42,102 nt of DNA from Rubrivivax sp. (GTDB lineage Bacteria > Pseudomonadota > Gammaproteobacteria > Burkholderiales > Burkholderiaceae_C). The notes beneath the pieces were generated by a model. That model saw only the letters and a program-made list of their open reading frames with translations, was not told the DNA's origin and did no database searches. Location of the stretch: the NCBI GenBank assembly GCA_022842595.1, contig JALHPF010000041.1, positions 1 to 42,102 of the forward strand, in the 5' to 3' direction. The position numbers and the translations under genes were made by a program. Shown one piece after another: positions 8,610 through 18,837 of the stretch (position 1 is its first letter; every line of letters begins with the position of its first letter).

Positions 8610-8750
8610 TTCTCCGAAGAATCTCGCCGCAGCCCGGCGCCTCGCCAGGGCCACCTGGCTGAGCCCACCGCCGGCCCTTGACGGGCAACACGGGCGATCG
8701 CCGCGCCCTGACTGCATCGAAGCCCGCACACCCGCACGGATGCTTCGTTC

Positions 8751-10285
<1,535 letters not shown>

Positions 10286-10289
<4 letters not shown>

Positions 10290-12226
10290 GCGGGCAGCGG
10301 GTAGGTGGCGCTTGCGGCCCGGGGCGGCAACGCGTCGCGGGCCATCGTGACGATGAATTCGTTGCGCAATCGTTCAGCCGCCGGCCGTGGCCGGTATTCG
10401 ATGCTCGCGTCGTAGCGTTCGCACAGCTCGCGACAAATATACAAGCCCAGGCCGGACCCGCGACTGCGTGTCGAGAAGAAGGGTTCGAACAGGAAACGTT
10501 CGACTTCCGGGGGAATCGGCGGGCTGTCGCTCAGAACCGAGAGCACCGCACTCGCTTCGTCGCGCGCAGCCAGGCGCAGGAAGATCGCGCCCGGCTGGCG
10601 GCTGGCGTGGCGCAAGGCGTTGTCGAGCAGGTTGACGAGCACACGCCGCAGGTGCTCGGCGTCGAAGTGCGTGCCCAGAGGCTGCTGCGGCAGGTCGAAG
10701 CGCAACAGGCTGTCGGCGCCCAGACCGACACCCGCCGTGCGCGCCCAGTCGGCCACGGCGCGGCCCACGACATCGGTGGCATCGATGGCGTCGATGCTGC
10801 TCGCATGGGGGCTGCCACCCGGCGCCACTTCCATGACGTCGTCGACCAGCCTTTTCAAGCGCTCGACGTTGTCGGCCACCATCTGTGCCAGTTGCCGCTG
10901 GGCTGGCGGCAACGGGTCTTCCAGCAGCAGCGCATTGGCCTGGGCAATGGCCGCCAGGGGGTTGCGGATCTCATGCGCCACGCCGGCCGAGACGCGCCCC
11001 ATCGCCGCCAGTTTTTCCTGCCTGATGCGCGCCTGCGCGGTGCGCACGTCTTCCAGCAGCACCACCACCACGGGCTCCCGATTGCCGTTGTCGCGCCCGC
11101 TCTTGCCGTCATCGGCCGCGGCCAGGTCGCCAAGCGCGCGGGTGCGCATGAAGCGCACCCGCATGCGCAGGGTGCGCACGTGCCCCTGGCTGAAGCCGAT
11201 GGCCAGCTCGCGGCCGGCCTCGGGCCAGTCGTTGTCGGCCAGCGCCTGCTGGATGGCGCCGGCCAACCCGGCCCAGGCCGCCTGCTGGTTCAGCGGAAAC
11301 GGTGCCGGCGGGCTGAGACCCTGGTCGACGAGCAGCGCCCGCGCCGCCGGGTTGGCCGCCCGTACACGCAGGCGGCTGTCGACCACCAGGACGCCGTCGA
11401 CCATCTCCTCGATCACCAGCCGGTTCAGCTGCGCCTGCTGCCGCGCCAGCTCCATGCTGCCGCGTGCGGCCAGCTCCTCGCGTGCCAGGCGGCTGGACAA
11501 CTCACCAGCCAGGAGCGTGATGACAAAAAGTCCCAGGCCCACCAGGCCCGACTGCAACAACAGCGCGGGCGCATTGCCGCTGGTCGCGCCCGCCAACCAG
11601 GCCACGGACAGCAGCAGCAACGCCGCCGCCGCCGCCGTACCCAGCGCCATCAGGCGCGAGGTCAGAACCCCGGCCATCAGCACCGGCAACGCCAGCAGTG
11701 CGCCATAGTTCAAGGTGGAACCCGAGGCCAGCACATGCAGCGCGCCGAAGGCGACCAGATCGACGCCCAGCGTGGCCAACCAGGGGCGCACCCGGCCGCC
11801 GGCGCCCGCGGGCAGCGAACGGGTACCAAACCGTGGCAGCAGCCACAGCGTGATGGCCTGGACGGCATAGCCGACGCTCAGCAGCGCCACCCATTCGGAA
11901 GCAACGGCGCCCAGCAGGCTGCTGGCACCCAGCGCTGCCACCAGACCCAGACCGATGGCCGCGCGTGCCGCGGCATAGGTGCGCAACACGCGGGCCAGGG
12001 CGCTGCCCTGCCGCGCGGCGGCCAGACGCGCCTGGCGGCGGCGAAAGCGGCTGTCGGGTGGCCGGTCGCCGGCAGCGAGCCAGCCTGGGTCGAAGACCGA
12101 ATCGCCTTCCTCGATTTCGCTGTCGCTGGTGTTCAGGCTGTCGAACAGCGAATCCTCGCGCCGCCGGCCCCGCGGTGTGCGCCGGTCGTCGGTACGGCGA
12201 TCGCCCTGCCGCCGCTCGCCCGGCAT
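10286..12226 (-). CDS. pilS: Membrane sensor histidine kinase, PilS-like
   Basis: Partner kinase of the downstream response regulator. From ATG 12226 it has 646 residues: a basic and acidic cytoplasmic N-terminal region of about 80 residues, about six hydrophobic helices (85-240), a PAS-like segment (EEMVDGVLVVDSRLRVRAANPAA, about 273-295), the dimerisation/phosphoacceptor domain with His418 in AHEIRNPL, and a catalytic domain with N-box NLLDNALRH and G-box RGSGLGLYICREL. The open frame continues to 12439, but that part overlaps the upstream small gene and is Arg-rich out-of-frame sequence. A GTG at 12286 is another possible start, overlapping the upstream stop. No start has a clear ribosome site. 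The PilS assignment follows topology, partner and context. Confidence 0.88.
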
Positions 12227-12266
12227 CGATGGCGCGGCCGCCGCGACCGGGTCGGGTGCGCCCGGC

Positions 12267-12497
12267 TCAGCGTGGCCCGGCAACACGATGCTCGGGCGTA
12301 CAGAACGGGTGCCCGGCAACGTCGAAAGCGGCCTCGCTGCGCGGCAGGTGAACGCCGCAGTGCGCGCAGGCCAGCATTTCGACCTGCAGCGGCTCGCTCT
12401 TTTCCTTGGGCGGTGGCGGCTTGGGCTTGGCGCGGCCACGGCCGAAGAACCAGCCGACCACGACCGCCAGGATCAGCAGCAGGACGAGGTACTTCAT
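12267..12497 (-). CDS. PP0621-type small membrane-anchored protein with a Cys/His cluster
   Basis: A 76-residue protein of unknown function. It has one N-terminal membrane helix (about residues 3-18), a Lys/Pro-rich linker, and a C-terminal CAHCGVHLPRSEA...HPFCTPEHR segment that looks like a small zinc ribbon with Cys/Cys/His/Cys/His ligands. Proteins of this kind are found next to pilS-pilR in related bacteria, which suggests but does not show a link to that system. It sits between the CcsA-like gene and pilS, all on one strand, so they are probably co-transcribed. Confidence 0.82.
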   Translation of the reverse strand: MKYLVLLLILAVVVGWFFGRGRAKPKPPPPKEKSEPLQVEMLACAHCGVHLPRSEAAFDVAGHPFCTPEHRVAGPR

Positions 12498-12528
12498 GCC
12501 CGACGCGCTTGGCTGGAACGGGCCATCA

Positions 12529-13362
12529 TCATCCGCCCCCTGGGCCGAGCAGCACTTCCATCACGAAGCGCGACCCCACGTAGGCCAGCAGCAAGAGCCC
12601 GGCACCGACATACAGCCAGCGCGTGGCCCGCCGGCCGCGCCAGCCGCGGAAATGGCGGCCAGCCAGCAGTGCTGCAAACACGCCCCAGGCCAGGAAGGAG
12701 AACACCGTCTTGTGGTCCCACTGCCAGGTGTCGCGCTGGGCCGTCGCCACCCCGAGCACCAGCGTCGCCGTCAACACCACGAAGCCGGCCTCGACGAAGC
12801 GGAATGTCAGGCGTTCCAGCTGCAGCAGCGGCATGCCCAGCGCGCCGCGCCCGGCCGCGGCGCCGGCACCCCCGCCGCGCAGGCTGCGCTCGGCGCGGTC
12901 CAGCAGCGTGGCATGCACCACCGCCGCGCCGAACAGGCCGTAGGACCCGACACCCAGCGCGAAGTGCAAGGGTGCCAGGGCCGACGACAAGGGGCGAAGC
13001 TCGCCAGGAAACAGCAAGGTCAGCAACACCGCGGCCACGCCTGAGACACCCAGCAGCACGCGGATGGACGGCAGCGGCACGAGCCGGCTTTCGATGCTGT
13101 AGACGGCAATCACCAGCCACACCGTCATCGACAGCACCGGGGCGAAACCCAACCGCGTACCCGGCACGGGCTGGCCGATGCCGCCGATGTCCACGACCAG
13201 GAGCAGCCCGTGCAGCACCCAGCCGCCCACCAGGGCTGCGGCCGACAGGCGCCTGAGCACGCCCGTGGGCAGGGCGGCGAGCACGTAGAGCACCGTCGCC
13301 ACCGTGGCCAGCAGCAGCCCGCCCATGGGCGCGAGTGCGGGAGATGGCGTCGATAGAATCAT
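12529..13362 (-). CDS. CcsA/YpjD-family cytochrome c assembly-like integral membrane protein
   Basis: A 277-residue inner-membrane protein with about eight hydrophobic helices. Family members (YpjD/HemX-like) share the haem-handling CcsA/CcmC fold. A WDHKTVFSFLAWGVFAAL motif near the C-terminus carries the conserved tryptophan and histidine, and a second conserved-looking histidine lies in ALAPLHFALGVGSYG. ATG 13362 is preferred because longer forms would extend over the divergent ffh start; ATG 13326 is also possible. The gene is divergent from ffh with 59 bases between the starts, an arrangement common in proteobacteria. The actual substrate is unknown. Confidence 0.87.
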   Translation of the reverse strand: MILSTPSPALAPMGGLLLATVATVLYVLAALPTGVLRRLSAAALVGGWVLHGLLLVVDIGGIGQPVPGTRLGFAPVLSMTVWLVIAVYSIESRLVPLPSIRVLLGVSGVAAVLLTLLFPGELRPLSSALAPLHFALGVGSYGLFGAAVVHATLLDRAERSLRGGGAGAAAGRGALGMPLLQLERLTFRFVEAGFVVLTATLVLGVATAQRDTWQWDHKTVFSFLAWGVFAALLAGRHFRGWRGRRATRWLYVGAGLLLLAYVGSRFVMEVLLGPGGG

Positions 13363-13421
13363 CCGGACAGTGTAATCACCGGCCACGCTGTCACGCGGGG
13401 CCGCAACCGGCAACGCACCCC

Positions 13422-14801
13422 ATGGCATCCGCCCTTTCCGACCGCCTGTCCAGGCTGGTCAAGACCATGCGCGGCCAGGCGCGCATCACCGAAGCCAACG
13501 TGCAGGACATGCTGCGCGAAGTCCGCATGGCCCTGCTCGAGGCCGACGTGGCCCTGCCGGTCGTTCGCGACTTCATCGCCCGCGTGAAGGACAAGGCGCT
13601 CGGCCAGGAAGTGGCGAACTCGCTGAACCCGGGCCAGGCCCTGGTGGGCATCGTCCACAAGGAACTCTCGTCGACGATGGGCGAGGGCATTTCCGACATC
13701 AACCTGGCCGCCCAGCCGCCCGCCGTGATCCTGATGGCCGGCCTGCAGGGCGCCGGCAAGACCACGACCACGGCCAAGCTGGCCAAGCACCTGATCGAGC
13801 GGCGCAAGAAGAAGGTGCTGACGGTGTCGGCCGACGTCTACCGCCCGGCCGCCATCGAACAGCTGAAGACCGTGACCCGGCAAGCCGGCGCGGAATGGTT
13901 CCCGTCGACGGGGGAACAGAAGCCGCGCGACATCGCCCTGGCTGCTCTGGACTACGCCAAGCGCCACTATTTCGACGTGTTGCTGGTCGACACTGCCGGC
14001 CGGCTGGGCATCGACGAAGCGCTGATGGCCGAGATCCGCGAGCTGCATGCCGCGCTGAACCCGGTCGAAACACTGTTCGTCGTCGACGCCATGCAGGGCC
14101 AGGACGCGGTCAACACCGCCAAGGCCTTCAAGGACGCCCTGCCCCTGACGGGCGTGATCCTGACCAAGCTGGACGGCGACAGCCGCGGCGGCGCGGCGCT
14201 CTCGGTGCGGGCCATCACCGGCGCGCCGATCAAGTTCGCCGGTGTTTCCGAAAAGATCGACGGCCTGGAAGTCTTCGACGCCGAACGCCATGCCGGCCGT
14301 GTGCTCGGCATGGGCGACATCGTCGCCCTGGTCGAGGAAGTGCAGAAGGGTGTCGACCTCGGCGCGGCCAAGCAGCTGGCCGACAAGGTGAAGTCCGGCG
14401 GCGGCTTCGACCTGAACGACTTCCTGATGCAGATTTCGCAGATGAAGAAGATGGGCGGCCTGTCCGGGCTGATGGACAAGCTGCCCAGCCAGCTGGCGGG
14501 CAAGGCCGCCGGGGCCGACATGGACCGCGCCGAACGCGACGTCAAGCGCATGGAGGGCATCATCTGCGCGATGACACCGCTGGAACGGCGCAAGCCCGAG
14601 CTCATCAAGGCCAGCCGTAAGCGCCGCATCGCAGCCGGGGCCGGCGTGCATGTCCAGGAAGTGAACCGCATGCTCAACCAGTTCGAGCAGATGCAGGGGA
14701 TGATGAAAAAGATGAAGGGCGGCGGCCTGATGAAGATGATGAAACGCATGGGCGGCATGGGTGGCATGGGCGGCGGCGGCTTCCCCGGCATGCCACGCTG
14801 A
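13422..14801 (+). CDS. ffh: Signal recognition particle protein Ffh (SRP54)
   Basis: GTPase and signal-sequence-binding subunit of the bacterial SRP; binds 4.5S RNA and delivers ribosomes making inner-membrane proteins to FtsY. The 459 residues show an N domain (1-95), a G domain with P-loop GLQGAGKTT (107-115), SADVYRPAAIEQL, DTAGRLG and TKLDGDSRGGAAL, then an M domain with clustered methionines ending in MKKMKGGGLMKMMKRMGG and a Gly/Met tail. ATG 13422 matches the usual ASALSDRLSRLVKTMRG start; upstream in-frame codons would run into the divergent gene's start. FtsY lies 0.8 kb downstream on the other strand. Confidence 0.97.
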   Translation: MASALSDRLSRLVKTMRGQARITEANVQDMLREVRMALLEADVALPVVRDFIARVKDKALGQEVANSLNPGQALVGIVHKELSSTMGEGISDINLAAQPPAVILMAGLQGAGKTTTTAKLAKHLIERRKKKVLTVSADVYRPAAIEQLKTVTRQAGAEWFPSTGEQKPRDIALAALDYAKRHYFDVLLVDTAGRLGIDEALMAEIRELHAALNPVETLFVVDAMQGQDAVNTAKAFKDALPLTGVILTKLDGDSRGGAALSVRAITGAPIKFAGVSEKIDGLEVFDAERHAGRVLGMGDIVALVEEVQKGVDLGAAKQLADKVKSGGGFDLNDFLMQISQMKKMGGLSGLMDKLPSQLAGKAAGADMDRAERDVKRMEGIICAMTPLERRKPELIKASRKRRIAAGAGVHVQEVNRMLNQFEQMQGMMKKMKGGGLMKMMKRMGGMGGMGGGGFPGMPR

Positions 14802-14907
14802 TACATCGCGAAACGCGCGCGCCGGCCGCGGGACTGAAGTTCCGCCGTCAAACGGCCGATGTACGGGGCAGGTCGAATCTCCTGTCGCACCACCCGCACA
14901 ACGCCCG

Positions 14908-15612
14908 ATGGAACTGCTGCCCGCTTATCTGGACCTGGCCCTGCCAGGCGCCGCCATCTTGCTGCTCACCTGGCTGGCCGTGCGCCTGCGCAGCCGCAAC
15001 GGCGGCCGCAGCCGCCGCAGCCAGCCCTTCCTGGACACGGTGGCGAGCTGGCCGCCCGAGGCCGCGCGTGTGCTCAACCGCCAGGAGCGCCAGGCCATGG
15101 AACTGCTGCGCCAGGCCGTTCCCGGCCGTCTGGTTCTCGCCCAGGTGCCGCTGTCGCGCTTCGTGCGCGTGCCGCTGCAGCACAGCTACAACGACTGGCT
15201 GCAACGTGTCGGCTCGCTCAGCGCAGACCTGCTGGTCTGCGACCACGACGGCCGTGTACGTGTCGTCATCGACATCCGTGCCGCGCAGGAAAGCGCCCGC
15301 AGCCGCCAGCGCCACGAGCGCATGGGCCGGGTGCTGCGGGCCGCCGGCATCCATGTGTGCGTCTGGCGTGAAGGCTCGATGCCGACAGCGCTGACGGCAC
15401 GCAGCGAACTCGCTGAGCTTCTGCCAGCGAGCCAGGGCAACGGGCAGGCCACGAATTCACGCCCGATCCCCTTGATCCCGGTGCCGGAAATGGCCGAACT
15501 GCTGGCCGAAGGCGACGAGCGCCACTTCGCGGAATTCGACGCCGCGATGGAACCGGTGCCGTCGGGCTTCTTCGACGACATGGAAGCCGCGCCGACCACG
15601 GCGCGGCGCTGA
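14908..15612 (+). CDS. DUF2726 domain protein with an N-terminal membrane anchor
   Basis: A 234-residue protein of unknown function. Residues 9-27 form a membrane helix, followed by a basic segment (RSRNGGRSRRS), then a DUF2726 region (about 65-160) of the type RLVLAQVPLSRFVRV...SADLLVCDHDGRVRVVIDIRAAQ...LRAAGIHVCVWR. The domain is predicted to be restriction-endonuclease-like. Here the acidic positions appear as Asp107 and Asp122 with Ile-Arg after the second, not the E-x-D/K pattern I expect, so catalysis is uncertain. The last ~70 residues are acidic. It follows ffh by 106 bases and converges on ftsY. ATG 14908 was chosen because upstream sequence in frame has no family character. Confidence 0.85.
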   Translation: MELLPAYLDLALPGAAILLLTWLAVRLRSRNGGRSRRSQPFLDTVASWPPEAARVLNRQERQAMELLRQAVPGRLVLAQVPLSRFVRVPLQHSYNDWLQRVGSLSADLLVCDHDGRVRVVIDIRAAQESARSRQRHERMGRVLRAAGIHVCVWREGSMPTALTARSELAELLPASQGNGQATNSRPIPLIPVPEMAELLAEGDERHFAEFDAAMEPVPSGFFDDMEAAPTTARR

Positions 15613-15628
15613 CCGGCCAGGCGGCCGG
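15613..15628. terminator. Small GC hairpin between convergent DUF2726 gene and ftsY
   Basis: CCGGCC-AGGC-GGCCGG lies in the 26-base gap between the two convergent stops. It lacks a T run on both sides, so it is at most a weak bidirectional terminator. Confidence 0.3.
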
Positions 15629-15638
15629 CGGCTGCCGG

Positions 15639-16733
15639 CTACTCGCCCAGCAGGGCCTGCGCGAATTCGCGCGCGTCGAAGGTCTGCAGGTCTTCGACCC
15701 GCTCACCGATGCCGATGAAGTAGACGGGGATCACACGCCCCTGCTCCGCGCCCCAGCGCGCAATGGCCGCGAGCACGCCGCCCTTGGCCGTGCCGTCCAG
15801 CTTGGTGACGATCAGCCCCGTCAGGCCGAGCGCGGCATCGAAGGCCTTGACCTGGGCCAGCGCGTTCTGGCCGGTGTTGCCGTCGACCACCAGCAGCACC
15901 TCGTGCGGCGCGCCTTCCTGGGCCTTGCCGATGACGCGGTGGATCTTCTTCAGCTCTTCCATCAGGTGCAGCTGGGTCGGCAGGCGGCCGGCGGTGTCGG
16001 CAATGACGACATCGCAGCCGCGCGCGCGGCCGGCGGCCACGGCGTCGAAGGTCACGGCCGCCGGGTCACCGCCCTCCTGGCTGACCACCTGCACCTGGTT
16101 GCGGTCGGCCCACACCGCCAGCTGTTCGCGCGCTGCGGCGCGAAAGGTGTCGGCCGCCGCCAGCAGCACCTTGCAATCGGCGGCCGCCAGGTGGCGGGTG
16201 AGCTTGCCGATGGTGGTGGTCTTGCCTGCGCCATTGACCCCGGCCACCATGATCACCGTCGGGCTGGCACTGCCGATGGCCAGCGATTTCTGCAGTGGCC
16301 GCAGCAGGTCGGCCACGGCGTCGGCCAGCAGCCGCTTCACGGCGGCGGGCTCGGTGGTCTTGGTGTCCTTGACGCGGCGTTTCAGGTCGGCGAGCAGGAA
16401 TTCGGTCGCGCCGACACCGGCGTCGGCCATCAGCAGGGCGCTTTCGAGGTCTTCGTACAGGGCGTCGTCGATACGCGTGCCGGTGAAGACCTGGGCGATG
16501 CTGCCTCCGGTCTTGCGCAGGCCCTGGGTCAGACGCGACAGCCAGCCCTTGCGCTCGGCGGGCGCCGCCGGCTCGGCTGCCGGCGCAGGAGCGGCCGCCG
16601 GAACCGGGGGCGCCATGACGGGGACGGCGGGAAGTAAAGCCGGGGGCGCTGGCGCCGGCGCCGGCGTTGCCGCGGCGACCGGTGCTGCCTCAGGCGCCGG
16701 CGGCGGGGGTTTCTTCTTGAAGAAGCTGAACAT
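15639..16733 (-). CDS. ftsY: Signal recognition particle receptor FtsY
   Basis: Membrane-associated SRP receptor GTPase that docks Ffh-ribosome complexes at the Sec translocon. The 364-residue protein starts with MFSFFKKK, an amphipathic membrane-targeting start, then a Pro/Ala-rich A domain (about 9-60), an N domain (about 62-150), and a G domain with P-loop GVNGAGKTT (165-173), AAADTFRAAAREQL, DTAGRLPTQ and TKLDGTAKGGVL. ATG 16733 is chosen because the open frame upstream (to 16814) lacks FtsY character and overlaps the tRNA promoter region. It converges with the DUF2726 gene and is divergent from tRNA-Met. Confidence 0.97.
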   Translation of the reverse strand: MFSFFKKKPPPPAPEAAPVAAATPAPAPAPPALLPAVPVMAPPVPAAAPAPAAEPAAPAERKGWLSRLTQGLRKTGGSIAQVFTGTRIDDALYEDLESALLMADAGVGATEFLLADLKRRVKDTKTTEPAAVKRLLADAVADLLRPLQKSLAIGSASPTVIMVAGVNGAGKTTTIGKLTRHLAAADCKVLLAAADTFRAAAREQLAVWADRNQVQVVSQEGGDPAAVTFDAVAAGRARGCDVVIADTAGRLPTQLHLMEELKKIHRVIGKAQEGAPHEVLLVVDGNTGQNALAQVKAFDAALGLTGLIVTKLDGTAKGGVLAAIARWGAEQGRVIPVYFIGIGERVEDLQTFDAREFAQALLGE

Positions 16734-16798
16734 CGTGTGCTGTTTGCGACAAAGGCGGTGGACTGGGGCCCGGGGTTCGGCGGGCCGGCCTGCGCCGC

Positions 16799-16828
16799 GC
16801 GACAAACGCGCCAAGGCGCCGATATAAT
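16799..16828 (+). promoter_or_regulatory. Promoter of tRNA-Met
   Basis: A perfect TATAAT (16823-16828) lies 10 bases before the mature tRNA 5' end. GCGACA (16799-16804), 18 bases upstream, matches four of six -35 bases. Confidence 0.65.
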
Positions 16829-16838
16829 CGTGGGCTAA

Positions 16839-16915
16839 GGCGCTTTAGCTCAGCTGGTTAGAGCGACGGAATCATAATCCGCAGGTCCGGGGTTCAAATC
16901 CCTGAAGCGCCACCA
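16839..16915 (+). tRNA. tRNA-Met (anticodon CAT), CCA encoded
   Basis: A 77-base cloverleaf: acceptor GGCGCTT pairs AAGCGCC, D-arm GCTC/GAGC, anticodon loop ATCATAA with CAT at 16873-16875, T-arm CGGGGTTCAAATCCCTG, and encoded terminal CCA. The first pair of the anticodon stem (A-C) is mismatched. No initiator features (C1-A72 mismatch, three G-C pairs in the anticodon stem) are present, so it is elongator Met or, less likely, the CAT-anticodon Ile tRNA that TilS converts. Confidence 0.93.
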
Positions 16916-16921
16916 GACACC

Positions 16922-16963
16922 CGGCCCGAGACCGCTTCAACGCGTCTTGGGCCGTCTTTTTTT
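16922..16963 (+). terminator. Rho-independent terminator after tRNA-Met
   Basis: CGGCCCGAGAC and GTCTTGGGCCG form an 11-bp stem with one G-T pair around an 11-base loop, followed by TCTTTTTTT. It starts six bases after the tRNA CCA. Confidence 0.9.
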
Positions 16964-16997
16964 CCAGTTCTCTTTCCACAGCCCCTGGATCAACACC

Positions 16998-17387
16998 ATG
17001 TTTCGCTGTGCCCTGCCCGGCCTTTCCGTCCTGGTGCTGCTGGCTTTCGTGCAGCCTGCACAGGCCCAGCTGCAACGGAATTTCCCTGCCAACGCGCTGC
17101 GCGGTGAACTGCGCATCACGCAGCCGCCCGAAGCCCTGCTGAACGGCGTGCCGGTGCGCCTGGCACCCGGCGCGCGCATCCGCGACACCCGCAACATGCT
17201 GGCGATGTCCGGCGCCTTGGCCGGCCGCCCGATGGTGGTGAACTACACCCTGGACACCCTGGGCCTGGTGCTCGACGTCTGGGTGCTGACCGAGCAGGAG
17301 CGCGCACGCCAACCCTGGCCCAGCAGCCCCGCTCAGGCCAGCACGTGGGTGTTCAACGCGGCCGCGCAAACCTGGAGCCGGCCATGA
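16998..17387 (+). CDS. Small secreted protein of unknown function
   Basis: A 129-residue protein with a clear Sec signal peptide (about residues 1-23, hydrophobic core LSVLVLLAFV, cleavage after AQA), so it should be periplasmic. The mature part contains LRGELRITQPPEALLNGVPVRLAPGARIRDTRNML and NYTLDTLGLVLDVWVLT, probably beta-rich, with no catalytic motif that I recognise. ATG 16998 is preferred; earlier in-frame sequence overlaps the tRNA terminator. Its TGA is contributed by the dispersed repeat at 17383, and miaB starts 61 bases after that stop, so the two genes are probably co-transcribed. Confidence 0.8.
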   Translation: MFRCALPGLSVLVLLAFVQPAQAQLQRNFPANALRGELRITQPPEALLNGVPVRLAPGARIRDTRNMLAMSGALAGRPMVVNYTLDTLGLVLDVWVLTEQERARQPWPSSPAQASTWVFNAAAQTWSRP

Positions 17388-17429
17388 GCGCGCCGGGCCG
17401 CCCCCAAGCGCTCATCCCGGAGCACGCAG
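17383..17429 (+). repeat. Dispersed 47-bp stop-to-start linker repeat, copy A
   Basis: This 47-base sequence recurs at 37013-37059 with two mismatches (at 17415 and 17424). Its TGA (17385-17387) ends the upstream gene and miaB starts exactly 61 bases after the T of that stop, the same spacing as in copy B. Two short complementary pairs are visible: AGCGC (17387-17391) with GCGCT (17408-17412), and CCGGG (17393-17397) with CCCGG (17416-17420). They cross, so an H-type pseudoknot or two alternative hairpins are possible. Both mismatches fall outside these segments. Confidence 0.85.
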
Positions 17430-17445
17430 TTCGGAGGGTAGTCAA

Positions 17446-18837
17446 GTGAGCGAAACCGCCAAGAAGGTCTATATCCGCAGCTTCGGCTGCCAGATGAACG
17501 ACTACGACAGCGACAAGATGGCCGACGTGCTGTACGCCGCCAAGGGCTACGAGCCCACCGACGACCCCGAGCAGGCCGACCTGATCCTCTTCAACACCTG
17601 CAGCGTGCGGGAAAAGGCCCAGGAGAAGGTGTTCAGCGACCTCGGCCGCGTCAAGCACCTGAAGGCCAAGGGCGTGCTCATCGGCGTGGGCGGCTGCGTC
17701 GCCAGCCAGGAAGGCGCGGCCATCATCGACCGCGCGCCCTATGTCGACATGGTGTTCGGCCCGCAGACCCTGCACCGGCTGCCGCAGATGATCGACGCGC
17801 GCCTGGCGCAGCGCCGGCCGCAGGTCGACATCAGCTTCCCCGAGATCGAGAAGTTCGACCACCTGCCGCCGGCGCGCGTCACCGGCGCTTCGGCCTTCGT
17901 GTCGATCATGGAAGGCTGCTCGAAGTACTGCTCGTACTGCGTCGTGCCCTACACCCGCGGCGAGGAAGTCAGCCGCCCGTTCGACGACGTGCTGACCGAA
18001 GTGGCGGGCCTGGCCGAGCAAGGCGTGAAGGAAGTGACGCTGCTGGGCCAGAACGTCAACGGCTACCGGGGCACGATGGGCCCCACGGCGGAAATCGCCG
18101 ACTTCGCCTTGCTGCTGGAAGTCGTGGCCGAAATCCCGGGCATCGAACGCATCCGCTACACCACCAGCCACCCGAACGAATTCGGCCAGCGGCTGATCGA
18201 CGCCTACGGCAAGACGCCCAAGCTGGTGAACCATGTGCACCTGCCTGTGCAGCATGGCAGCGACCGCATCCTGATGGCCATGAAGCGCGGCTACACCGCG
18301 ATGGAATACAAGAGCACCATCCGCAAGCTGCGCGCCGTGCGGCCCGGCATCAGCCTGTCCACCGACTTCATCGTCGGCTTCCCGGGCGAGACCCAGGACG
18401 ACTTCGACAGGACGATGAAGCTCATCGACGACGTCGGCTTCGACGCGTCGTTCAGCTTCGTCTTCAGCGTTCGCCCGGGCACACCCGCCGCGGCCTTGCC
18501 CGACGAGACACCGCAGACGCTGAAGCTGCAGCGCCTGCAGCAGCTGCAGGCGCGCATCGAGGAAAACGTGCGCCGCATCAGTGCCAGCCGCGTCGGCACG
18601 GTGCAGCGTATCCTGGTGGAAGGCCCCTCACGCCGCAGTGCCAGCGAACTGATGGGCCGCACCGAATGCAACCGCATCGTCAATTTCGACGGCGGGCCGC
18701 TCTCCGCAAGACTGGTGGGGCAGCTCGTCGACGTCACCATCACCGAAGCGCTGCCGCATTCACTGCGCGCCGTGGTCCTGACCGAGGGCCGGCAGATCAC
18801 TTCCGCCCCGGCCCAAACCCCCGCCACCACAGCGTGA
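17446..18837 (+). CDS. miaB: tRNA-2-methylthio-N6-isopentenyladenosine synthase MiaB
   Basis: Radical-SAM methylthiotransferase that turns i6A37 into ms2i6A37 in tRNAs reading UNN codons. The 463 residues show the N-terminal methylthiotransferase domain with cluster ligands Cys15, Cys52 and Cys84, the radical-SAM motif Cys158-x3-Cys162-x2-Cys165 (EGCSKYCSYC), the TIM-barrel body (VTLLGQNVNGYRG, STDFIVGFPGET) and a C-terminal TRAM domain (about 385-450). The start is GTG with GGAGGG nine bases upstream, directly after the dispersed repeat. The 3' end overlaps a small convergent gene by 41 bases. Confidence 0.97.
   Translation: MSETAKKVYIRSFGCQMNDYDSDKMADVLYAAKGYEPTDDPEQADLILFNTCSVREKAQEKVFSDLGRVKHLKAKGVLIGVGGCVASQEGAAIIDRAPYVDMVFGPQTLHRLPQMIDARLAQRRPQVDISFPEIEKFDHLPPARVTGASAFVSIMEGCSKYCSYCVVPYTRGEEVSRPFDDVLTEVAGLAEQGVKEVTLLGQNVNGYRGTMGPTAEIADFALLLEVVAEIPGIERIRYTTSHPNEFGQRLIDAYGKTPKLVNHVHLPVQHGSDRILMAMKRGYTAMEYKSTIRKLRAVRPGISLSTDFIVGFPGETQDDFDRTMKLIDDVGFDASFSFVFSVRPGTPAAALPDETPQTLKLQRLQQLQARIEENVRRISASRVGTVQRILVEGPSRRSASELMGRTECNRIVNFDGGPLSARLVGQLVDVTITEALPHSLRAVVLTEGRQITSAPAQTPATTA

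Larger units (their letters stand above)
8330..8750 (-). other. Intergenic region between pilR and nrdA: nrd control region and long leader
   Basis: This 421-base gap holds no credible gene. On the minus strand it contains, from upstream to downstream, a stretch after pilR with nothing recognised (8610-8750), two NrdR-box-like palindromes with an overlapping promoter (8562-8609), and a leader of roughly 230 bases up to the nrdA ATG. The leader is GC-rich and could fold, but I see no known riboswitch class in it. Confidence 0.7.

Noticed and set aside
16839..16963. tRNA-Met as a possible attachment site of an integrated element
   Set aside because: No integrase gene, no direct repeat of the tRNA 3' end in the window, and the neighbours (ftsY, miaB) are core genes.
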